A stretch of 64,000 nucleotides of DNA, taken from Dyella psychrodurans (GTDB lineage: Bacteria > Pseudomonadota > Gammaproteobacteria > Xanthomonadales > Rhodanobacteraceae). Position 1 is the stretch's first letter. Each line of letters opens with the position of its first letter. This document shows positions 9,068 through 17,471 of the stretch, in pieces. Both the position numbers and the translations under genes were made by a program. Where the stretch lies: positions 310,001 to 374,000 of the forward strand of contig NZ_QRBF01000004.1 in assembly GCF_003363265.1 (NCBI RefSeq), in the 5' to 3' direction. The notes under the pieces are model-generated. The model was not told the origin of the DNA. It ran no database searches and worked only from the letters and a program-made list of their open reading frames with translations.

Positions 9068-12000
9068 CACAAGCGCAGACTCAACCACGCAAAGTTCTTC
9101 TGGTGCTCGGCATGCATCGCAGTGGCACGTCCGCGGTGACTCGTGTCGTCAATTTGCTTGGTGCTGAACTCGGCCGCAACCTCGTTGAGGCAGGATCCGA
9201 CAACCCCGAAGGCTTTTGGGAGCACGCCGAAGCGGTATCGATCAATGAAGATTTGCTGCACGGACTGGGTAGGACCTGGTACGACATGCGCGAAATGCCC
9301 AGGGGCTGGGAACAGCACGACGCGGCCAAACTGGCCCTGGAGCGAATAAAGGCCCTTATCGGGCACGATTTCGAAGGAAAGTCATTCGTTGCCATGAAAG
9401 ATCCGCGGATGAGCTTGACCGCGCCGTTGTGGATCGAGGCGTTCCAGTCGTTCGGATTTGAAGTGGTCTGCCTGTTCGTCGTCCGAAACCCCAAGGAGGT
9501 CGTCAGGTCGCTTCAGGCGCGAAATAAATGGGCAAGGGAGCCGCTCTTCCTGATGTGGGTCCAGTACATCATGGAGGCCGCCGCAGCAACACGACACTTG
9601 CCAAGAACGTTGGTAACTTACGACCAACTTCTGTCGGATTGGAAAGAAACGACGCGAAGGATTGGTTCTGATTTGCAATTGGAATGGCCTAATGATCCAC
9701 GCGGTGCTGCCGCGCAGATCGACGCCTTCCTGGACAAGGGTCAGAGGCATCACGTTGCGACGAATCAGGTAACTCAACAGGAATCAGGCGAAAGCATGCC
9801 CTTGTTCGCTGCACAGGTGTATTCCATATGCCTGGATATCGCAGCTGGCGAGGAGGCGTGGGATGCATTGAATCAACTTCGGCTCCGCTTCAGCGAAATC
9901 GCCGACCTTTATGCCGCGGTTGTCGACAATCTGCAGACACTTCGATGGGATGCCGAGGGAAGAGCGCAGTCGGCGGAAGCGCGCGTGGCGCAGCTCAACG
10001 TCAATGCGGTAGATCTCGTCGTCGACAAGGTCGACATGGTCGCCGAGGTGATGTCCCTTCGCATTGACGATTTGCAGTCGCAATTGAATGCGGTGCACGA
10101 ACGGCTACGTGATCGCCTCGACCGCAAGGAAGACCTGGAGACCCTGACCCATCTCACGGCTCGAGACGGTACATCCCGTGCCGGTACCAACGAGTCGTCT
10201 GCGCCAACGGGCGCAAATGCCGGTCTGAGTGATCCGCAGTCAAGAGCAGGGCGCGAAAATGCCGCGATGCTCGCGGTCGCCATGCTCATGGAGAAGCAGC
10301 TCAATCTGAACGTCAACGTTGCCAACATCGTCGAGAAGCAAACGTTGGAGATCTCAGACCTGCGAGTTGCATTCGAACATCAGCTTCAAAATCATGCAAG
10401 TGAACTCGTCTATACCACTCACAAACTAGATGACATGGGTAGCAGACTGGGCGATGCCGATCACAAGCTGGATGACATCGGCAAGAGGCTGGACGATGCC
10501 GATGGTAAGTTTTCTTCAAGCATGTCGACATTGGCCAGGCAGCTGGATGAACAACATGCCGAGCACGCCACCCATGCGGATCGCATGACACAACAGCTGC
10601 TGCAGGTTCAAGGCGTGCTCGATCAGCACGTTTCTGCACTTCAAGGAGCTATGGGTCAGAGAGAAAATGAAATAAACGCTTTTATGGACCAATTGTCACG
10701 CAAGGATGCCGAGGTGAAGGCAATGAAATCATCTGCCAGCTGGAGAGTCACTGCACCGCTTCGGTGGCTGAGACGAGCGTTTTCGCCGCGGGGCTGGCGG
10801 AGTCGCGTGGGTCGTGGCATGCGCATGGTCTATGATCGTTTGCCTTTGTCGACCACGCGCAGGCTCGCGGTGAAGCGCGTCCTGTTTAGGACCAGCGCCC
10901 CGCTGATCAGGAACACGGCAACGTATCAGGCGTGGCGCAAGCACGAAAAAAATCTCGGCGAGGCACCCGGGGTCATGCAGAGCGACGGGCAAGCTCCGTT
11001 GCAGTCTGCTGCACCGGTCATTGTAGAGCCCACCGCTGAAGCATCGCGTGTGCTTGGTGATCTATATCAACTGTCTGCCGGAGGGGTGCATGCCGACTAT
11101 GTCCCCATGGATGACCGTCCCGCCGATACCGCGAATCTGGATGTTCGTGCGATCGCGTTCTATCTGCCGCAATTCCACCCCATTCCGGAAAACGACGCCT
11201 GGTGGGGCAGGGGTTTTACGGAATGGACCAACGTGTCCAAGGCCGTTCCACAGTTTGTAGGACATCATCAGCCTCACCTCCCAGGCGAGCTCGGGTTTTA
11301 CGACTTGCGCATCGTGGACGTCATGCGTCGGCAGGTCGAGCTGGCGCGGCACTATGGTGTTCAAGGATTTTGTTTCCATTACTACTGGTTTGGCGGCAGG
11401 CTTTTACTGGAACGGCCGCTGCAGCAGTTCTTGGATAACAAGGACATCGACTTCCCCTTTTGCATCTGCTGGGCGAACGAAAACTGGACCAGGCGCTGGG
11501 ATGGTCTCGATCAGGAGATGCTCATCGCGCAAAACTACTCGCCCGAGGACGATATTGCGTTCATCACGGCGCTTGAGCCAATGCTGCGCGATCCTCGCTA
11601 TATCAGGGTGGGTGGTCGACCGCTGGTCGTCCTCTACCGTCCCTCGATTTTGCCCGATGCCGCGGCGACAGTGCTCCGTTGGAGAGACCATTGTCGCAAC
11701 GTGGGAATCGGAGAACTGTTCGTCGCCATGGTCCAGTTCGATGTGGAAGATCCGCGGCGGTTCGGCTTCGATGCGGCTATCGAGTTCCCCCCGCATAAGC
11801 TCGCCCGCGACCTGGCGCCGATCAACGGTTCGCTGCAGATCGTCAACCCGGGATACTCGGGTCATGTTGTCGACTATCGCGACATCATCGAGAGCGCGCG
11901 CAAGATGAGTGACGTCGACTACCACATGTTCCGCGGCGTTTTCCCCTCCTGGGATAACGAAGCGCGAAAGCCCGGTCGCGGCTATACGTTCGCAAATGCC

Positions 12001-14181
12001 ACGCCGCGTCGTTATCGCGAATGGCTGAACATGGCGGTTGACTATGCGCGACGGCATCCCGTGCATGACGAGCGTATCGTGTTCATCAATGCATGGAACG
12101 AATGGGCAGAAGGGGCGCATCTGGAGCCCGATCGCCGCTACGGTTATGCCTATCTGAAGCAGACACGTGCCGCCTTGCGGCATGGCGCAGACGTTGGTTG
12201 CGAGCGCAATCAAGTCGTAGTCGTGTCCCATGATGCGCATCCGCATGGTGCGCAATATCTCGCATTGAACCTCGTGCGAGAGCTTCGCCGGTGCATGGGC
12301 ATGGATATAGAGGTATTGCTGCTGGGAGAGGGTCGTCTAGTTCCGGACTTCGAAGCCTTGGCTCCCGTGCATAAGCTATACGAGGAGGCATGCGATGTCG
12401 GGGAAGTAGCTCGCGATCTCTACCGACGCGGCTTCTCTACGGTTATTGCCAATACCGCTGTTTCAGGCAAGATCGTCGGCGAGCTGCACGAAGCAGGGCT
12501 CAAAGTGACCTCGCTCGTGCACGAGTTGCCTGGCGTCATCAGGAACTACGGCCTGCAAGACGCCGTGCGTGAGATGAGTGCGTATGCCGAGCACATCGTC
12601 GTGCCAGCTGCGGCGGTGGGCAAAGGGCTCTGCGAATTCGTCGATACGCCACAAATGCATGGCAAGCTCGTAACTCGCCCCCAGGGTATGTTTACGCGCA
12701 GCCGGTATCGAGGTTGGGTCGATCTTTCGGAAGCACGCGGCAATCTGCGCAGGCGCCTCTCGCTGAGTAAAAAGGCCAAGATCGTTTTGTCCGTGGGATA
12801 TGCGGACTGGCGCAAGGGCGTGGATCTTCTTGCCCAGGCTGCGATTTCCTGCATGAATGCCGAACCCGACCTGCATTTTGTCTGGGTGGGGCATCACGAC
12901 TCGAATATCGTGGCCGAGGCCACGGCCATGCTGTCGGCCGCTGGCTGTGAGTCGCGCTTCCACTTCGTTGGACTGGACTTCGATACGGACGACTATTACG
13001 CCGGTGCTGACGTCTATGCGTTGACGTCGCGCGAAGATCCGTTCCCCTCAGTCGTGTTGGAAAGTCTGTCGGTCGGTACTCCTGTGGTCGCATTCGCGGC
13101 GACCGGTGGCGCGGCTGACCTGATCGAGCAACAAGGCGGCGGCATTTGCGTCCCTGCATTCGACACGGCGGCTTATGCGCAGGCACTGCTCGACATCCTT
13201 CGCAATTCCGCGTTGCGAAGCGAGCTGGGCGCCACCGGTGTGAAGTTGGTCGATTCCTCCTTCTCGTTCCGGACATATGCGATGGATCTTCTCGCGCTCA
13301 GCGGTATGGATGTTCCGCGAGTGTCCGTCGTCGTACCCAACTACAACTACGCCCGCTACATGCAGGAGCGGCTTGCAACGATTTCCGATCAGACAGTGCC
13401 CGTATACGAAATCATCGTCCTTGACGATGCATCTTCCGATGACAGCCTTAGTACACTTCAGGATCTCAGGTGCAAGATTCACCCCGAGCCAAGAATCATC
13501 ACGAATCAAACCAATAGCGGTTCCGTATTCCGGCAATGGTTGAAAGGCGTGGAGCTGGCCAAGGGCGATTATGTTTGGATTGCCGAGGCCGATGATCTTT
13601 GCAAGCCGAACTTCTTGAGGCGATTGACGCGCCTCCTGCAATCGCATTCCGAGGCGGTGCTGGGATACACGCAATCTGAGCAGATCGACGAGTCGGGCAA
13701 AGTGCTTTCGCCCGACTATCTCGGCTATACGGACGATTTGGATTTGGCGCGCTGGTCCGAGAGTTACCTGGCCGACGGCGTGGACGAAGTGACCGCCGGT
13801 CTGGCCGTGAAAAACACCTTGCCGAATGTGAGTGCGGTGCTGTTCAGGAGAGAGGCGCTGCTCGAGGTACTCCAGGACAACATCGAAGACATTGCCAGTT
13901 ACCGCATCGCGGGCGATTGGCTGGTTTATTTACTGATGCTAAAGAAGGGTAAGATGGTGTACGACGCTAGCCCGTGCAACCAGCATCGCCGGCACTCCAC
14001 CAGCGTGACGCTCGGATCGGCGGCGGAGTTGCATTATCAAGAAGTGGTGCGAGTTCAGCGCGCGGCGGAGAAGTTGTTCGAACTGGACGAGCGAACCAAG
14101 GAATCCGCGCGCCTTTATGCACGTATGGTGAGGTCACACTTGGGGCTCCCCGATGCCCACATTGCGGCGACTGACACATGA
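9064..14181 (+). CDS. Giant multidomain protein: sulfotransferase-like, coiled coil, WbsX, GT4 and GT2 domains
   Basis: A 1705-residue protein with at least four enzyme modules. Residues 8-265 resemble sulfotransferases: P-loop-like LVLGMHRSGTS (14-23) and a 3'-phosphate-type strand FVVRNPKEVVRSL. Residues about 395-560 are heptad-rich (repeats of KLDDMG / RLGDADHKLDD), ending in KSSASWRVTAPLRWLRR, a linker common in polysaccharide transferases. Residues about 693-1040 form a WbsX/GH99-like domain (AFYLPQFHPIPENDAWWG, NEWAEGAHLEPD). Residues 1049-1410 are a GT4 domain (VLSVGYADWRKG, then the E-x7-E type EDPFPSVVLESLS). Residues 1418-1680 are a GT2 domain (VSVVVPNYNYARYM, AEADDL). It is translationally coupled to wzt and to the epimerase gene. 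Assembly and terminal modification of the O-chain by one polypeptide is inferred. Confidence 0.82.
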   Translation: MTQAQTQPRKVLLVLGMHRSGTSAVTRVVNLLGAELGRNLVEAGSDNPEGFWEHAEAVSINEDLLHGLGRTWYDMREMPRGWEQHDAAKLALERIKALIGHDFEGKSFVAMKDPRMSLTAPLWIEAFQSFGFEVVCLFVVRNPKEVVRSLQARNKWAREPLFLMWVQYIMEAAAATRHLPRTLVTYDQLLSDWKETTRRIGSDLQLEWPNDPRGAAAQIDAFLDKGQRHHVATNQVTQQESGESMPLFAAQVYSICLDIAAGEEAWDALNQLRLRFSEIADLYAAVVDNLQTLRWDAEGRAQSAEARVAQLNVNAVDLVVDKVDMVAEVMSLRIDDLQSQLNAVHERLRDRLDRKEDLETLTHLTARDGTSRAGTNESSAPTGANAGLSDPQSRAGRENAAMLAVAMLMEKQLNLNVNVANIVEKQTLEISDLRVAFEHQLQNHASELVYTTHKLDDMGSRLGDADHKLDDIGKRLDDADGKFSSSMSTLARQLDEQHAEHATHADRMTQQLLQVQGVLDQHVSALQGAMGQRENEINAFMDQLSRKDAEVKAMKSSASWRVTAPLRWLRRAFSPRGWRSRVGRGMRMVYDRLPLSTTRRLAVKRVLFRTSAPLIRNTATYQAWRKHEKNLGEAPGVMQSDGQAPLQSAAPVIVEPTAEASRVLGDLYQLSAGGVHADYVPMDDRPADTANLDVRAIAFYLPQFHPIPENDAWWGRGFTEWTNVSKAVPQFVGHHQPHLPGELGFYDLRIVDVMRRQVELARHYGVQGFCFHYYWFGGRLLLERPLQQFLDNKDIDFPFCICWANENWTRRWDGLDQEMLIAQNYSPEDDIAFITALEPMLRDPRYIRVGGRPLVVLYRPSILPDAAATVLRWRDHCRNVGIGELFVAMVQFDVEDPRRFGFDAAIEFPPHKLARDLAPINGSLQIVNPGYSGHVVDYRDIIESARKMSDVDYHMFRGVFPSWDNEARKPGRGYTFANATPRRYREWLNMAVDYARRHPVHDERIVFINAWNEWAEGAHLEPDRRYGYAYLKQTRAALRHGADVGCERNQVVVVSHDAHPHGAQYLALNLVRELRRCMGMDIEVLLLGEGRLVPDFEALAPVHKLYEEACDVGEVARDLYRRGFSTVIANTAVSGKIVGELHEAGLKVTSLVHELPGVIRNYGLQDAVREMSAYAEHIVVPAAAVGKGLCEFVDTPQMHGKLVTRPQGMFTRSRYRGWVDLSEARGNLRRRLSLSKKAKIVLSVGYADWRKGVDLLAQAAISCMNAEPDLHFVWVGHHDSNIVAEATAMLSAAGCESRFHFVGLDFDTDDYYAGADVYALTSREDPFPSVVLESLSVGTPVVAFAATGGAADLIEQQGGGICVPAFDTAAYAQALLDILRNSALRSELGATGVKLVDSSFSFRTYAMDLLALSGMDVPRVSVVVPNYNYARYMQERLATISDQTVPVYEIIVLDDASSDDSLSTLQDLRCKIHPEPRIITNQTNSGSVFRQWLKGVELAKGDYVWIAEADDLCKPNFLRRLTRLLQSHSEAVLGYTQSEQIDESGKVLSPDYLGYTDDLDLARWSESYLADGVDEVTAGLAVKNTLPNVSAVLFRREALLEVLQDNIEDIASYRIAGDWLVYLLMLKKGKMVYDASPCNQHRRHSTSVTLGSAAELHYQEVVRVQRAAEKLFELDERTKESARLYARMVRSHLGLPDAHIAATDT

Positions 14182-15092
14182 GCGTATTGATTATTGGCGG
14201 AAACGGGTTCCTGGGGTCGAACCTGGTCAGCGGGTTGCGCGAAGCAGGACGTCGCATCCGGGTGCTTGATCGTTCCCCGCAACGCCCCGATTTCGATTGG
14301 CAGGGTATTGACTATCGTTTGGGCGGCCTCGACACCACCGATGTGCTGGTCGATGCGCTCGATGGCGTTGAGATGGTTTATCACCTGGCGAGCACGACGG
14401 TACCGGGTACGTCCAACCAGGATCCAGTGTTTGACGTAACCAGCAACGTCGTAGGCAGCCTAAATTTGGTCGCCGCCATGTCGAAGGTCGGAGTGCGGCG
14501 TATCGTGTTCTTCTCGTCTGGCGGCACGGTCTACGGCGTGCCGCAGAGCCTCCCCGTTGCGGAAAATCATGTCCTGAGGCCTATATCCTCATATGGCGTC
14601 ACCAAAGTTGCCATCGAAAACTATTTGTTGATGTACCAGCAACTGGGCGTTCTCGACCCACTGATCCTGCGGCCGTCGAATCCTTATGGGCCACGGCAGT
14701 CGACAGCGGGTATCCAAGGTGCGATCGGCGCATTTCTGGGGAAGGCGCGCCACGGGCAGGCCGTTACGATTTGGGGCAGTGGCGAAACAGTTCGCGATTA
14801 TATTTACGTCGATGACCTTATCGCATTGGCTATCAAGGCTGGTTTGAGCGATGCTTGCGGTGTCTACAATGTGGGGAGCGGGGCCGGATTGTCGTTGAAC
14901 GAAATCTGTGCCCTCATCCGAGAAATTACCGGGACTGCCTTGCCTGTCGAGTATTTGCCGGCGCGCAAGTTCGATGTGCCTAAGGTCGTTCTGGATATCG
15001 CAGCGGCCCAGATGCAATTCCAATGGGCTCCTCGCGTCCCATTGCGTGAGGGGCTCACCAGAACATGGGCGGCGCTGCAGGCGGTTCCCTAA
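14178..15092 (+). CDS. NAD-dependent epimerase/dehydratase (nucleotide-sugar, extended SDR)
   Basis: Extended short-chain dehydrogenase that would epimerise or dehydrate an NDP-sugar for the adjoining transferases. It shows the nucleotide-binding loop IIGGNGFLGS (5-14), LAST near 72, a Ser-rich strand FFSSGGTVYG and the catalytic pair Y139-x3-K143 in SSYGVTK. LRPSNPYGPRQ and YIYVDDL are typical of the UDP-glucose 4-epimerase/RmlB/GDP-sugar group. The C-terminus is short (304 aa against about 330). The product sugar cannot be assigned. The start overlaps the stop of the giant transferase (ATGA). Confidence 0.88.
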   Translation: MSVLIIGGNGFLGSNLVSGLREAGRRIRVLDRSPQRPDFDWQGIDYRLGGLDTTDVLVDALDGVEMVYHLASTTVPGTSNQDPVFDVTSNVVGSLNLVAAMSKVGVRRIVFFSSGGTVYGVPQSLPVAENHVLRPISSYGVTKVAIENYLLMYQQLGVLDPLILRPSNPYGPRQSTAGIQGAIGAFLGKARHGQAVTIWGSGETVRDYIYVDDLIALAIKAGLSDACGVYNVGSGAGLSLNEICALIREITGTALPVEYLPARKFDVPKVVLDIAAAQMQFQWAPRVPLREGLTRTWAALQAVP

Positions 15093-15180
15093 GGTTTTTC
15101 TGAACGAGTTATCCCGACGCATTTTGATAACGTTTGATCTGTTAGGTTAATGCTTTTGCATGCAGGAGGGAGCAAGGCTA

Positions 15181-16083
15181 ATGGCTATGACGGCTGGCGT
15201 TCCAATGAAGAAGTGGGTGCAAGATCTCGTACGCAGTCAGACTGAAGCAGTTACTTCACCATTAGGCGATCCCCTGCCTGCATTCCCTCCCGAAGCCCTG
15301 CAAGTTGCCACGACCGGGCGTTACGGCGAATCGGCTATTGAACAGGCGGCTAATTTTTATGAAGACGCCGTCAATGGCATTGCCAAGTGCAGGACCTCGA
15401 TCGGCCCCGACTGGAAGGTTCTGGATTTCGGCAGTGGATGGGGGCGCATCACCCGGCTGGCTCTGCGTGATTTCAAGCTGTCGAACATTCATGGCATAGA
15501 CGTGGACGAGGGCTTGGTGTCGTTGTCCAACGACCTGTTCGGCACATCGATATTCGCCACATGCAAGTCGTTTCCGCCCACGGATATCCCCAGTGGCTCG
15601 ATGCACCTTGTGCTGGCCTATTCGGTTTTTTCGCATCTATCCGAGGAGGCTGCTCGGGCGTGGCTGGAGGAATTCGCCAGAGTCTTGAAGCCTGGCCAGT
15701 TCGTTGCATTCACCACGCGTGGGGAATCCTTCCTCGACTATTGCCAGCAGTTGGCTACCCATCACAACGATGTCGCTGTAAGCAGCTACCAGGACACGCT
15801 CTCGCAGATGTTTCCCGCGCACGAAATCGATAACATCAAGACGGCCTACCGTCGCGGAGAGTTCATTTATCGCGGTATCGGCGGCGGCGGCATACGCGAC
15901 GGCAGCTTCTACGGCGAAGCGTTCTTGCCCAAGGGCTGGGTGGAGCGTCAACTCGGCAAAACGTTCGATATCGTTCATGCCGGCATCAACCATGCGCGCT
16001 ACGATCAGTTTTGCTTTGTGCTTCGAAAGAAGAGATCGAAAGCTTTGCTGATCAGACAGGCACTGGGCGTGGCCAGGGCATAA
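15181..16083 (+). CDS. Class I SAM-dependent methyltransferase
   Basis: Methyltransferase with motif I VLDFGSGWGRITRL, an acidic residue ending strand 2 in IHGIDVDEG, and a post-I region LVLAYSVFSHLSEEAARAWL followed by FARVLKPGQFVAFTTRG, the usual Methyltransf_11/25 arrangement. An ATG at 15160 extends the frame by seven codons. I prefer ATG 15181 because GCAGGAGGG (15162-15170) lies upstream as a ribosome site. It stands about 90 bp after the epimerase and probably ends the wzm operon. Likely it O-methylates a sugar of the O-antigen, possibly the cap that Wzt reads; that role is inference. Confidence 0.8.
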   Translation: MAMTAGVPMKKWVQDLVRSQTEAVTSPLGDPLPAFPPEALQVATTGRYGESAIEQAANFYEDAVNGIAKCRTSIGPDWKVLDFGSGWGRITRLALRDFKLSNIHGIDVDEGLVSLSNDLFGTSIFATCKSFPPTDIPSGSMHLVLAYSVFSHLSEEAARAWLEEFARVLKPGQFVAFTTRGESFLDYCQQLATHHNDVAVSSYQDTLSQMFPAHEIDNIKTAYRRGEFIYRGIGGGGIRDGSFYGEAFLPKGWVERQLGKTFDIVHAGINHARYDQFCFVLRKKRSKALLIRQALGVARA

Positions 16084-16264
16084 GTACGCACCACGGCGGA
16101 TCGATCCACTGTAGGCCTAAGGGATTCTGATTCTGGCAAGGTGGCTTGCCCGGCCCGAAATCGAGCCGTGTATGCGGATCGAGCCTGGGCGGCGCGCAGG
16201 CTCGCATCGCGATAAAAGCCACAACGCATTCGGCTCCAACCGGGATGCGATGCTTCGGTACTTC

Positions 16265-16924
16265 TTATGCCGGCTTTTCGGCAACAAGCAGAAATTGACG
16301 TCCGAGAATCGGCCAGGCTAGAGGCACTTTGAGATACGCGCTGACGAGAAGTGGATGCTGCGGAAGCGCTGATCGCGTCGTATATGGCAGGAATCGCGGA
16401 ATATTCCGAATGACGTGAAATCCGTTGATCGAAAGGCCTTCTTCCAGCGAAGCATGAGAGAGCGGAAGATGGTGATCGTAGAAGTCCCAATATTCGCCCG
16501 CGAGATAGCGAATGTTCGGCCCCATCACGATGAATTTACCGCCGGGGCGAAGTACGCGATGCACTTCCTGCAAGACGGCATCGCACGCGCTCTTCGATTC
16601 CAGGTGCTCGAGAAAATTCGATGTGAATACAACATCGATGCTGCCTGACTCAACGCCTACCATCTGGTCGGCACGCGTTTGGTGAAACGCAATGTCCTTA
16701 TTGAGAAATCCCTTGGTGTCGGGATTCAGGTCGATGGCGTGCTTGCTTTTCGCCTCGATATTGTTGATGAACTCGCCATAGCCGCACGCGACATCCAGCA
16801 CCGTCGAACTCGGGTCGATCAACCGCTGGAAGAATTCGCGGCAAAGCACGCGCCAAATTTTCATTTTTCCCGGCAGCTGGGCTTCGTTGAAGCGAAAGCG
16901 ATAGAGCGAAGCGAGGTCAGTCAT
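16265..16924 (-). CDS. Class I SAM-dependent methyltransferase, last gene of the minus-strand glycosylation operon
   Basis: Motif I is TVLDVACGYGEFINNI, motif II ends in KHAIDLNPD, and FTSNFLEHLESKSACDAVL then EVHRVLRPGGKFIVMGPN follow, a standard Methyltransf_11/23 pattern (about 219 aa). A TTG at 16936 keeps the frame open, but ATG 16924 is more ordinary and lies four bases after the stop of the GtrA gene. It may methylate the lipid-linked or transferred sugar made by this operon. It faces the other methyltransferase gene across a 180-bp gap in which I saw no terminator hairpin. Confidence 0.78.
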   Translation of the reverse strand: MTDLASLYRFRFNEAQLPGKMKIWRVLCREFFQRLIDPSSTVLDVACGYGEFINNIEAKSKHAIDLNPDTKGFLNKDIAFHQTRADQMVGVESGSIDVVFTSNFLEHLESKSACDAVLQEVHRVLRPGGKFIVMGPNIRYLAGEYWDFYDHHLPLSHASLEEGLSINGFHVIRNIPRFLPYTTRSALPQHPLLVSAYLKVPLAWPILGRQFLLVAEKPA

Positions 16925-16928
16925 AGAA

Positions 16929-17321
16929 TCACGCAAATGTAAGTTTCTTGTGGGCGTAAAAGCTCAGAAGGATTGGCGACCCGACCCCGGCGAGGTGCCC
17001 GATCGCCTCGTCGAGTCCGGTGTTGGCTACAACGATACTTGCGAGCTTCGCTACCGAAACGCTCACGACAACAGTGAGCACGAGACCCGCGAGGTTGACC
17101 AAAACGTACAAATAAATCTGTTTGGTCGTACCGTGTCTGCCCCCGGTAAATACGTATTTCCTCATTAACAGGAAGCCGGTAGCCAAACCTACGAAAAACG
17201 CCAAGGTAATGGATGGTACGTAGGACAGATAGTGGTTGAAAGCGAATCGGGACAAAAAATTTGCAGCAGCAGCAATGCCTCCAGCAACTGCAAATTTGCC
17301 GAATTGATTAATCAGGCGCAT
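16929..17321 (-). CDS. GtrA-family membrane protein, putative polyprenyl-phosphate sugar flippase
   Basis: Small four-span membrane protein (130 aa) of the GtrA family, proposed to flip, or help present, polyprenyl-phosphate-linked monosaccharides across the inner membrane. The first span LINQFGKFAVAGGIAAAANFLSRF, the Gly-rich second span ending TGFLLMRKYVF and the last segment PILLSFYAHKKLTF are family-typical. In mycobacteria a GtrA protein (Rv3789) is encoded beside DprE1 and DprE2 and is linked to decaprenyl-phospho-arabinose. Here the same operon carries DprE1/DprE2-like genes upstream, so this is the likely flippase of that pathway. A decayed second copy lies at 23963-24353. Confidence 0.85.
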   Translation of the reverse strand: MRLINQFGKFAVAGGIAAAANFLSRFAFNHYLSYVPSITLAFFVGLATGFLLMRKYVFTGGRHGTTKQIYLYVLVNLAGLVLTVVVSVSVAKLASIVVANTGLDEAIGHLAGVGSPILLSFYAHKKLTFA

Positions 17322-17471
17322 CTGTTGCGATCTCTTTAAACCCCCGTTGGTCGCTTGCCTGAATCATCCCCGGCGAGCAAACCCCATTTATCCAAGTATA
17401 GCAAAGCTTGGCGACCCATTCGCCGCATTATCGGGTCCAGACTTCCCCGCGATGTTCCCCGGCACCTCGCC

